34,482 nt of DNA from a virus: the IMG/VR virus record IMGVR_UViG_3300044730_001270, positions 1-34,482 of that record; one strand, written 5' to 3'. The position numbers and the translations under genes were made by a program. This document shows, piece by piece, positions 7,952 through 15,192 of this stretch. The notes below the pieces were generated by a model. The model searched no databases and was not told the DNA's origin. It saw only the letters and a program-made list of their open reading frames with translations. The stretch's first letter is position 1, and the number at the start of each line of letters is the position of its first letter.

Positions 7952-8455
7952 ATGGGCAATCAAGCTATCAGACAAACCGCTTTAGCTTTGCCGGTTGGGA
8001 ATTTCATCTCCTCCAAACTGGATGATGAGAATTACCGGACTGTTTTAAAAGCAAAAATCCTGCAAAACCAGTGGCGGGGAACTAAACAGGAAATCTATGA
8101 TTTCTGGAAGGAGCGCTTCCCACTAACGCCCATTCTGGTTATCGATAATCAGGATATGACTTATGATGTCCTGATTTCGGGCTATGAGCCGATTCCAACA
8201 ACCACCGTTAGTAATGTTGGGGTTCCCGTTGGGCTGCTGCTTCTGATTACCGGCATTGGCACAGAGACAACCACTTACAGCGAACTGAGCAATCAGGACA
8301 AGATCAACAAAGCGCTGATCGAAAATGAATACATTTTCCCTAAACCGGTGGGCGTGAAAGTCAACTACATTTACACGTCCAACCCGATATTTGCCTATGG
8401 CCCAGAGTCCGATTACCTGAAGGGTTACGGACAGGGTTACTGGCTGTCTGAATAG
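7952..8455 (+). CDS. DUF2612 baseplate protein, C-terminal half
   Basis: 167 residues with ATG directly after the stop of the preceding gene; no strong separate RBS is seen, so coupled translation is likely. KLDDENYRTVLKAKILQNQW, GTKQEIYDFWKERFP, VIDNQDMTYDV and a terminal PKPVGVKVNY then YLKGYGQGYW correspond to the C-terminal half of DUF2612 proteins, which are normally one chain. The two halves probably reassemble in the baseplate. The next gene is the first tail fibre. Confidence 0.7.
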   Translation: MGNQAIRQTALALPVGNFISSKLDDENYRTVLKAKILQNQWRGTKQEIYDFWKERFPLTPILVIDNQDMTYDVLISGYEPIPTTTVSNVGVPVGLLLLITGIGTETTTYSELSNQDKINKALIENEYIFPKPVGVKVNYIYTSNPIFAYGPESDYLKGYGQGYWLSE

Positions 8456-8463
8456 GAGTTCAA

Positions 8464-9309
8464 ATGCCATCAAATAATTTTCAACCGTTCGACTCTACCG
8501 GAGCTAACATGTTTTCGGATGCTGAGTATACAGCTTCATCGGATCGGGTCGATGGTGTAAAAGACGGAATTGCCATTCCCCGGCTGCATAATAAACTCTT
8601 TCGGCAAATCAGTTTTATGGCCGTTGCCGCTGCTAGATTTATCGAGAGCAAGGGCTTTGACGCAACTGACACCGATTTAAATACGTTGATTGGCAACTTT
8701 GCCGCCGCATTCGGGAGCCAGTCAACCCCATTTACCACTGGCGATTTAAAGCTAAATCCCTATTTACTGGCGCCAGAAACGGGATGGATCTATGCATCAG
8801 GCACCATCGGCAACGCCATTAGCGGAGCAAGCAACCGGGCCAATGCTGACACGCAAGCCCTGTTTATAGCCGCTTGGAACGCCACTACAGATAACCCGGA
8901 AAATGCACAGGTGTTTAACGAGTTGGGGGAAGTGGTCACCCGTGGGGCTTCAGGGCTGGCGGATTTTTCCGCAGGCCGTCAAATTGCGATTGTCGACGCA
9001 AGAGGACGCTTTCCATTAGGACGGGACAACATGAGCGGAGTCTCTGCTGGTAGCGTTACAGAGGCATCTCTAGATGGCGCAAGAGCAAGCCAATTCGGGG
9101 GGAAAGGTGGAGCGGAAACAGATCGCCTTACCATTGCGACTATGCCAGAACATGACCACGATACGACTACGCTGTTATACACTTCGGGGCCAGTGGATAA
9201 TGGATCTGGGAACGGACGCTATCCGACAAAAACCGGGAAAACTGGAGGCGGGCAACCACACAACAACATGCCGCCATACTTTGTGACTGATATTTTTATC
9301 AAATTGTAG
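8464..9309 (+). CDS. Tail fibre protein with tail-collar domain
   Basis: 281 residues with RBS AGGAG ahead of ATG. The N-terminal 70 residues are helical and probably attach to the baseplate. The C-terminal part holds the collar/MdpB pattern: IAIVDARGRFPLGRDNMSG, a GGKGGAETDRLTIATMPEHDHD segment in two parts with its HxH, and GGGQPHNNMPPYFVTDIFIK at the end. Such domains form fibre tips or chaperone-like collars of receptor-binding fibres. It opens the host-recognition region. Confidence 0.8.
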   Translation: MPSNNFQPFDSTGANMFSDAEYTASSDRVDGVKDGIAIPRLHNKLFRQISFMAVAAARFIESKGFDATDTDLNTLIGNFAAAFGSQSTPFTTGDLKLNPYLLAPETGWIYASGTIGNAISGASNRANADTQALFIAAWNATTDNPENAQVFNELGEVVTRGASGLADFSAGRQIAIVDARGRFPLGRDNMSGVSAGSVTEASLDGARASQFGGKGGAETDRLTIATMPEHDHDTTTLLYTSGPVDNGSGNGRYPTKTGKTGGGQPHNNMPPYFVTDIFIKL

Positions 9310-9317
9310 GAAGCATT

Positions 9318-9683
9318 ATGAACAATGTAACCCGACTAACGGCCCTGCCGTTTACTTTGCCTGCCGGTTTTGCCCCAGCTCAAGCGGTTCCTATCCTCGT
9401 AGAATATGATACACCTGGTGGTGATCTGATTATTTCGCAGATCAGCGGCAAAGTGGTTTATTTAATTGGTTTACAGCTGGTTAGTGATGCTGCCTATAAC
9501 CTCACGGTTAAAAGCGGCTCTACAGTTCTGACGGTTTTAAAATTTGGCGGCAACTCCGGGATCTCGACAGCGTTTGTTCCCAATTCGCCTAAAATTCTGG
9601 CCAATACCGAACTTGGGGCGGGCCTGATTTTTAACAGTTCAACGGCTTTACCGCCGTTTATCACTTATGTGGCGGAGGTGTAA
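9318..9683 (+). CDS. Small beta-sandwich tail protein, paralogue of the DUF2612-linked module
   Basis: 121 residues, RBS AGGAAG. After a short N-terminal lead (about 25 residues) it repeats the module seen at the C-terminus of the 7415-7951 product: EYDTPGGDLIISQ, VYLIGLQLVSDA, LTVKSGSTVLTVL, ALPPFITYVAEV. All-beta and without signal peptide, it probably adorns or links a fibre. Followed by ATG directly after the stop, so it is coupled to the next fibre gene. Exact role unknown. Confidence 0.6.
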   Translation: MNNVTRLTALPFTLPAGFAPAQAVPILVEYDTPGGDLIISQISGKVVYLIGLQLVSDAAYNLTVKSGSTVLTVLKFGGNSGISTAFVPNSPKILANTELGAGLIFNSSTALPPFITYVAEV

Positions 9684-10694
9684 ATGGGCCTGATTAATCC
9701 GGGTGGAAGTTTATCCAACACGTTTTCCAGCGGTGTCTTTACAGACGTTGTGGAAGAACGCACCGTGGGCAATGGTGTCGAGATTGAAGAAATCCTGCTA
9801 AAGGATGGAATCCTCAACTTAGCGGCTCCAACGCCTACTGTTGTCAATAATGGCGATTTGGTTTATGACAGCGCCACCGGACAATTCAAGGGACGAATTG
9901 CCGGTGTTACCCGAAACATGGCCAACAGTGCCAGCCCAGGCGTTAAGGGTGCAATAGGTGGGAAGCCCCCGGTTTACAATAACGCCGCCAGTATAATTCT
10001 GCCAGCGGGCATTCGGGCCCAAGATTCTACCGGTGTTGCGAATATAGAGCTTGCCTCTGACCTAACCGTTTCCCTTGCGGTTTCCGGGCTGGGCGGGCTG
10101 GATACTGGATCTGAAGCCTCAAACACTTGGTATTATTTGTACCTCCTCCGCCGAACCAGCACAGGGGCCACGTCTGCCGTTTTCTCCACAGTCAATGAAG
10201 CGGCGTCTGGTTCAATTAGTTTTCCCAGCAGTTATGATCAAAAGCGGCAATTACCGCTTGCCGTTCGGAATGACGGTTCAAGCAATATTATCCCGTTTTT
10301 TGTGGGTTATGGATGGCCCTATCGGCCTTATATCTGGTACGACGTAAGGCAATCCAGCAACGTAGACGGGACATTGGGGACTTGCAACGTATTGGATAAT
10401 GGCACCGCCAGCAGTTGGACAGCTATCAGCTTGGCCTCTTGTGTCCCCCCAATCTCAAGATTCGTAAAACTGAAAACTGAAATTACCGATAGTGGGAGCG
10501 CTACCGTTTCCATCAGGAAAACAGGATCCACCCATGAGGGAAATGCTATTGCCATCGCCACGGGCGCACAGCATGGTGACAATACGGACGATTGGGAAAC
10601 CAATAGTAGCCAGCAGGTGGACTATATCACCACGGGGACGCCAAACAACCTCGACATTAACGTGATCGGCTATACCGTAACGGAGGTGGTGTAA
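9684..10694 (+). CDS. Putative tail fibre/receptor-binding protein
   Basis: 336 residues starting right after the previous TAA, with GGAGGTG as RBS inside that gene. The N-terminal part (VEIEEILLKDGILNL, GDLVYDSATGQFKGRIAG) resembles fibre-attachment segments. The middle holds NTWYYLYLLRRTSTG and SSYDQKRQLPLAVRNDGSS, a beta module frequently met in phage fibres and spikes; the C-terminal part is a beta-sandwich with many Gly/Ser/Thr. No enzyme motif is visible, so binding rather than cleavage is likely. Confidence 0.6.
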   Translation: MGLINPGGSLSNTFSSGVFTDVVEERTVGNGVEIEEILLKDGILNLAAPTPTVVNNGDLVYDSATGQFKGRIAGVTRNMANSASPGVKGAIGGKPPVYNNAASIILPAGIRAQDSTGVANIELASDLTVSLAVSGLGGLDTGSEASNTWYYLYLLRRTSTGATSAVFSTVNEAASGSISFPSSYDQKRQLPLAVRNDGSSNIIPFFVGYGWPYRPYIWYDVRQSSNVDGTLGTCNVLDNGTASSWTAISLASCVPPISRFVKLKTEITDSGSATVSIRKTGSTHEGNAIAIATGAQHGDNTDDWETNSSQQVDYITTGTPNNLDINVIGYTVTEVV

Positions 10695-11035
10695 TGCCTA
10701 ATTTTTACCTACTGCGCCAAGACAACTCCTACAGTGACTTTGCCACCTATCCCATTCAACCTGCGGATCGTCCTGAAGGGGAGTGGGTTCAAGGGACACC
10801 AATAGCCCTAGAACCTTTTAAACCAATAACCTTGGCTGAACAGTTAAACGACTTTTTCACGGCCAATTTGCCGGATGAGGCGCAGGCTGACTTTGCACCG
10901 CTGAAAGTATCGGTAAGACAGGCTATGGAAGAAAACCGCCCCCATATCGCTAGACTCATCATCGAACGAGCCGATATTCCAACAGAACTGGAAGCATTGA
11001 GAACGCAGATTTTAACTCTATTTCCGGAGGCGTGA
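10694..11035 (+). CDS. Small tail-fibre-associated protein (possible fibre assembly factor)
   Basis: 113 residues, TAATG overlap with the fibre gene. The N-terminal half is a short mixed region (YLLRQDNSYSDFATYP), the C-terminal half helical and acidic (VRQAMEENRPHIARLIIERA). The size and position just after a fibre gene recall fibre assembly proteins, but I see no diagnostic motif. Function not recognised. Confidence 0.5.
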   Translation: MPNFYLLRQDNSYSDFATYPIQPADRPEGEWVQGTPIALEPFKPITLAEQLNDFFTANLPDEAQADFAPLKVSVRQAMEENRPHIARLIIERADIPTELEALRTQILTLFPEA

Positions 11036-11340
11036 TGGCTGAACAACATGACGTGATTACATGGGGAGCCGTTGGCGTTGCCGTTTTAAGTTGGGCACCT
11101 CGCTTCTTCAGTTGGACTGGAAGCTTAATTGAGGGAAATCGGACGGTCAAAGTCAAAGAGAATGAAAAATTCCAAGACTTTCTGATGAGCGAGTTTAACG
11201 GACTGAAAGCCGCTGTCTCTCAGCTTCGGTTGGAGCTGGATGATTGCCAGAACAAACATGCAGACGCTGAACGGCGTGTCATTGAGCTATCCGGGAAGCT
11301 GGATTTATTGGCCTCACAGCATGCCCAGTTGTTGAAATAA
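11035..11340 (+). CDS. Membrane-anchored coiled-coil protein, unknown (holin or XhlA-like candidate)
   Basis: 101 residues from ATG 11035, which overlaps the previous TGA and is preceded by GGAGG. One hydrophobic segment near the N-terminus (TWGAVGVAVLSWAPRFFSW, residues about 9-27) is followed by a charged coiled coil with heptads (LKAAVSQLRLELDDC, RRVIELSGKLDLLASQ). Such a layout occurs in phage haemolysin XhlA-like or other lysis accessory proteins, although the usual XhlA anchor is C-terminal. No other clear holin is seen in the late operon, so a lysis role is possible but unproven. Confidence 0.45.
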   Translation: MAEQHDVITWGAVGVAVLSWAPRFFSWTGSLIEGNRTVKVKENEKFQDFLMSEFNGLKAAVSQLRLELDDCQNKHADAERRVIELSGKLDLLASQHAQLLK

Positions 11341-11357
11341 AACGAAAAGGATTAACG

Positions 11358-11855
11358 ATGTCAACAAGCTTTCCCTTAACACCCGGTAGCGGTGGAGCTT
11401 TATCCGCCGTTATAGCCGATGGAACGAGCCGATTACACCAGCAAGTCGTTATGGAGTATCAGGAAGCGGGCGGGCTGCCTAGCACAGTGACTAAGACTAA
11501 TCCATTCCCGGTAAATAGTCGGAACGTTTCCCAGCCCAGAATCATCGGTGCGGCCAGCAATACAGCGGTAACAATTGCAAACGCTCCTGCTTTGCTGAGC
11601 CAGATTGATTATTTTAACAATTCAGGCACTGAAACGGCCTATGTCAAACTATATAACCAAGCTACGCCCAACTCGGCCAGTACGCCGGTGATCGTCTGGG
11701 AAGTTTTCCCATACGGCAATTTTAAACATGTTTTTCCAGAGCCGGTGGAATTTACCACCGCTATCGGGGTGAGGGTAACGACCGATCCAGCGAACAACAG
11801 CACGGCCAGCCCAACAGCGGGTAATATCGGCAACGCATTTTATAGATTGAGCTAA
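11358..11855 (+). CDS. Small beta-sandwich tail adaptor protein
   Basis: 165 residues, RBS AAAAGGA. The sequence ALLSQIDYFNNSGTETAYVK followed by YNQATPNSASTPVIVWEVFP and FTTAIGVRVTTDPA is a recurrent phage beta-sandwich that accompanies fibres and spikes. Asn/Ser/Thr-rich, no signal peptide and no catalytic motif. It lies two genes ahead of the beta-helix spike and likely joins spike or fibre to the baseplate. Confidence 0.5.
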   Translation: MSTSFPLTPGSGGALSAVIADGTSRLHQQVVMEYQEAGGLPSTVTKTNPFPVNSRNVSQPRIIGAASNTAVTIANAPALLSQIDYFNNSGTETAYVKLYNQATPNSASTPVIVWEVFPYGNFKHVFPEPVEFTTAIGVRVTTDPANNSTASPTAGNIGNAFYRLS

Positions 11856-11866
11856 GAGGGCAAAAA

Positions 11867-12280
11867 ATGAACTTTTTACTGTGGGGCAACCGAGCCGCCC
11901 CCCAATTTGTCACGGCTATAAATCCCTTACCCATCCTCGCTAATTTCGCCGCTGGCATGCTGGACGGAGCGGGCATCCTGAAGGTTAATCCAGGCATCTA
12001 CCGGATTGCGCCAACCCAGTCCGCTAAAACTGTAGGCACCGGTGCCGCCACGTTGCTGGCATCAAACGCCAATCGTTCTTATTTACTGATCCAGAGTCAG
12101 GACGACGCCAACCCCATTTACATCAATTTCGGTGGAACAGCTGGGGCAAACAATGGCAGCCTACGCTTGCCGCCACTGGGGAGCTATGAGCTGACAGGAA
12201 GTGGCACTGTGTTTACCTCGGCTATTTCGGCCATTGCCACGGGTGCGCCTGTATTATGCAACGTGATCGAGGGTAGCTAA
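11867..12280 (+). CDS. Small beta-sandwich tail adaptor, paralogue of the 17360-17773 product
   Basis: 137 residues, RBS GAGGGCAAAAA. The last 80 residues match the protein at 17360: both have TLL/TLI then N-NRSYLLIQSQD or NTNRTYLSIQNQD, a GTAGANNGSLRLPPLG or GTAAANGGSIRIGPLG strand pair and a VIEGS/VTEGI end. Each copy sits directly upstream of a spike gene (beta-helix here, SGNH esterase there), so this module probably attaches or loads the spike encoded next. TAATG overlap with that spike gene. Confidence 0.55.
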   Translation: MNFLLWGNRAAPQFVTAINPLPILANFAAGMLDGAGILKVNPGIYRIAPTQSAKTVGTGAATLLASNANRSYLLIQSQDDANPIYINFGGTAGANNGSLRLPPLGSYELTGSGTVFTSAISAIATGAPVLCNVIEGS

Positions 12281-13710
12281 TGCCATTGAATTTACCGGGC
12301 TTGTTACCGCAAGGCGGTTCCGGCTCGACCATTATCCAGATCCCCGAACTGTGGGAATTTACCGGGAAAAATGCCATTGACTTAACCACCGTGGTTCCAG
12401 GCCTACCCGCTATGGAAGGGAATCCTACCTCTGATAGCTTCGCAGCCATTAACAGCTACATTGCAGGGGCTGGGGATCGCAAGGTAAACCGAAACTATTA
12501 CTTGCCACCCGGCAACTGGTACCACCAGGCACACCTGTTTTTTGATGACGCTATGCAGATTCGGTTATTTGGCATCAAGGGGCAAACCAAGTGCATTAAA
12601 CAATCCACGGCCACCACAATAACCGCCACCACCAACGGGAGTGATAACTGGGTTACGTTTAGCACCATGACCGGATCGCCCGCCATCAGCGCCGGACTGT
12701 TGATCAAAATTGATGGCGTCCCTGATGTACGGCAAATCAGCTACAATTCCGTGGATATTGACGTGCCAAATAAGCGGGCCAAAGTGGACGGCGCTATTCC
12801 GCCAGCCGTAACTGCCGCCGATGTCTCCTATTACAAAAACGAATACTCGGTAAACTTCCGCTACGCTCAAGGCTTGCTGATAGAGTCCATTAGTTTTTAC
12901 GGAGCGACCACCAACACCGAGATTAACCGCTTCGGTGAACAGGGGATCATCTTCGGTTCCTGCATCGATGCGCACGTTAATAATATCGAGTGTTTCGATT
13001 ATGGCGATGCCGGGTTCAGGGCAACCGTTTCTGGTTCCCGTGGCGAGGTGGACGGGTCATTTTATAATTCCGTCCGAAATTCCACGTTCACAAATTGCAG
13101 CCAAGTAACCAATACGCCGGGCGGAGATAACAACTTGCGGGGCGGTTGTAATTACTTTTTGGCAGAAAACAACAAGGCTTTTAACCTCAAAGGCTCGTTC
13201 AAAATTTCCACCAGACGGCAAATCAAGGGCGGTATGGCAAGGCTGAACACCATTCAATGCAATAAAAACATGCCGTTTTCTTGTGGCTTTGAGGTGATTG
13301 GGCGTAACAACCTCAACATTACCGAGAACACAGTATCGAACGCCGGAAACCACGGCTTGCAGGCATACACGCCATCAGAAGGGAATGGGAATAGCTATTC
13401 TTACGGTAACTATTACATTGCTGACAATGATTTTATCAACTGCAACCGTGGGATCTTGATGCAAAACCGGCCATTCCCCGGTGATAACGTGCAGGTTAGT
13501 CCAGTAAACATCAAAATCCTGAACAATCGGTTTACAGGCGTTACTGATCCTGGCGGGCCCTCGGTCATCAACTTCAGCAATGGCGGCGCAGGTAGCACCA
13601 CCAGTTGGGGGACTGGTTGCGAATGCCGTGACAACATCGCCACCGGTGTAGTCAGCGGCAGCCGGTTTGCCTTCCAGAACGTATCGAACAGCGGCAATAC
13701 AGCCTCATAG
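12280..13710 (+). CDS. Tailspike with right-handed beta-helix (pectate lyase-like)
   Basis: 476 residues. The entry pattern SFAAINSYIAGAGDRKVN then YYLPPGNWYHQ is the usual start of a phage pectate-lyase-type beta-helix. The rest has short Asn-rich rungs such as SFYNSVRNSTFTNCSQVTNT, NLNITENTVSNAGNHGLQAY and VNIKILNNRFTGVTD. Trimeric spikes of this type bind and often cleave surface polysaccharide. The catalytic residues cannot be assigned by eye. Immediately preceded by its probable adaptor. Confidence 0.75.
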   Translation: MPLNLPGLLPQGGSGSTIIQIPELWEFTGKNAIDLTTVVPGLPAMEGNPTSDSFAAINSYIAGAGDRKVNRNYYLPPGNWYHQAHLFFDDAMQIRLFGIKGQTKCIKQSTATTITATTNGSDNWVTFSTMTGSPAISAGLLIKIDGVPDVRQISYNSVDIDVPNKRAKVDGAIPPAVTAADVSYYKNEYSVNFRYAQGLLIESISFYGATTNTEINRFGEQGIIFGSCIDAHVNNIECFDYGDAGFRATVSGSRGEVDGSFYNSVRNSTFTNCSQVTNTPGGDNNLRGGCNYFLAENNKAFNLKGSFKISTRRQIKGGMARLNTIQCNKNMPFSCGFEVIGRNNLNITENTVSNAGNHGLQAYTPSEGNGNSYSYGNYYIADNDFINCNRGILMQNRPFPGDNVQVSPVNIKILNNRFTGVTDPGGPSVINFSNGGAGSTTSWGTGCECRDNIATGVVSGSRFAFQNVSNSGNTAS

Positions 13711-13737
13711 AAGAGTGAGTTATCAAGAGGAGGTCGG

Positions 13738-14097
13738 ATGGCCTGTTTTCCAGATAAGGAAATAATTTTTCCGTGCATTGAGCAGGGGGCGGATTGGGTG
13801 CGTTTACTGACGGTCAAAGATGTGGATGAAAACCCCATCAACCTGACAGGCACCACCGCTAAAATGCAGTTCCGAAGGAATTATGAAAGCCCTCCTGTCA
13901 TCACCCTGACAAATTCAAGCGGTATCACGCTGGGCGGGGCTTTGGGAACGATCAAAATACAACTTGATAATTCGGTCACCGCATTGGTGGATGAAAGCAC
14001 CTTGCTTTTTGACCTGTTTATCACGTGGTCAACCGGGGCTGTCGACCGCTTGTTTTATGGCCAAGTCAACATTGATAAAAGCGTAACGAGGGATTAA
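13738..14097 (+). CDS. Phage BppU-N-like beta protein
   Basis: 119 residues, RBS AGGAGG six bases ahead of ATG. The order EQGADWVRLLTVKDVDENPI, LTGTTAKMQFRRNYESP, TLTNSSGITLGGALGTI and a final LFYGQVNIDKSVTRD is a widespread small phage tail protein resembling BppU N-terminal and immunoglobulin-like adaptors. It generally precedes a fibre gene, as here. Role: probably fibre attachment. Confidence 0.65.
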   Translation: MACFPDKEIIFPCIEQGADWVRLLTVKDVDENPINLTGTTAKMQFRRNYESPPVITLTNSSGITLGGALGTIKIQLDNSVTALVDESTLLFDLFITWSTGAVDRLFYGQVNIDKSVTRD

Positions 14098-14103
14098 ACC
14101 AAT

Positions 14104-15192
14104 ATGTCAACTCAGATTATTTATGTTGAGGGAAAACAGGGGCCACCGGGAGCCAAAGGAGATTCAGCCGGATTTTTGCCGATTCACACTGGCGGCACTG
14201 GCGCAATCAGCCCAATTGAAGCGCAAGTAAATTTAATGCCCATGTTCGCAGAGCCCGGAAACATGCCTGATTTCGGCTTCCCTTATTTCCAGTTTGGACG
14301 TTCGGTGCTATGCCTGGGTGATGGTGCGGTTTTCATTGGCCGGAACCAGATGACCCGAAGCCAAGCGTTTGTTTTTGGGAATTCCTTCGCAAGCGGCGAC
14401 AACTCGATCGCCATATGCAATATGGACAATTTCGGCGGCAAGGGGGCTAGAAACAACGATTCTATCGCTATAGGCCGGTCAGCATCAGTTTTCAGTGTCA
14501 ACAATTCAGCCGTGGGCGGTATTGCGTTCGGTTATTTAAACAGCATCACAAACAGCTTTCTGTTTTCCTCCGGCAACTTTGGGATCGCAATCGGCAACAG
14601 TAATACCGTAACCGCTCCAACTGTTGGGACAGGAAACCTCGGCACGGCGATTGGAGATACCAATACCGTAAGCGCCCTGCAAGGCTTTGCGTTGGGCAAG
14701 CAAGCGGCATCTCGGAACTATGGCGGTTATGCCTACGGATCCGGTCAATTTACGACTGCGGGAGACGCTCAGCATGGGCGCTATATACTCCGCAATAAAA
14801 CCACTGACGCCACTCAAGCCAGCCTGTTTTTGAATGGGTCTAGCGAAAAACTGGTGCTGCAAGATAACGAGGCCATGAAAATCCGGGGGCGTGTGATCGC
14901 TCAGGATTTAACACGGGCAAAATACGCAGCTTGGTCGTTCGAGGCCATGGTGACTCGTGGCACAGGAGTTGCAAGCGTTGTGGCTTATACGTCTACCGAT
15001 CCAAACCCTGCAACACTAACCGCTGGGGCTAAAAACGTGACCGCTCAGGTGACAGTCGGGAGCGCCTCGGCCTGGGTGTTGAACATTTCGGCAGATACCA
15101 CAAACGGCGCTTTGGACGTAAAAGTTACCGGCGAATCCGGCGTGACAATCGCATGGGTAGCCGATTTGGAAAGTATTGAGGTGATCCACTAA
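14104..15192 (+). CDS. Tail fibre with collagen-like start and trimeric-adhesin-like head repeats
   Basis: 362 residues. It opens with a short collagen-like stretch (GKQGPPGAKGDSAG). Residues about 80-215 repeat the AIG..N.V/S rung of YadA-type left-handed heads: DSIAIGRSASV, GIAFGYLNSI, GIAIGNSNTV, GTAIGDTNTV, GFALGKQAAS. The C-terminal part GDAQHGRYILRNKTTDATQA, FLNGSSEKLVL and WVLNISADTTNGALDVKVTG is a common phage receptor-binding end domain. A trimeric adhesive fibre without enzyme motif. Confidence 0.7.
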   Translation: MSTQIIYVEGKQGPPGAKGDSAGFLPIHTGGTGAISPIEAQVNLMPMFAEPGNMPDFGFPYFQFGRSVLCLGDGAVFIGRNQMTRSQAFVFGNSFASGDNSIAICNMDNFGGKGARNNDSIAIGRSASVFSVNNSAVGGIAFGYLNSITNSFLFSSGNFGIAIGNSNTVTAPTVGTGNLGTAIGDTNTVSALQGFALGKQAASRNYGGYAYGSGQFTTAGDAQHGRYILRNKTTDATQASLFLNGSSEKLVLQDNEAMKIRGRVIAQDLTRAKYAAWSFEAMVTRGTGVASVVAYTSTDPNPATLTAGAKNVTAQVTVGSASAWVLNISADTTNGALDVKVTGESGVTIAWVADLESIEVIH

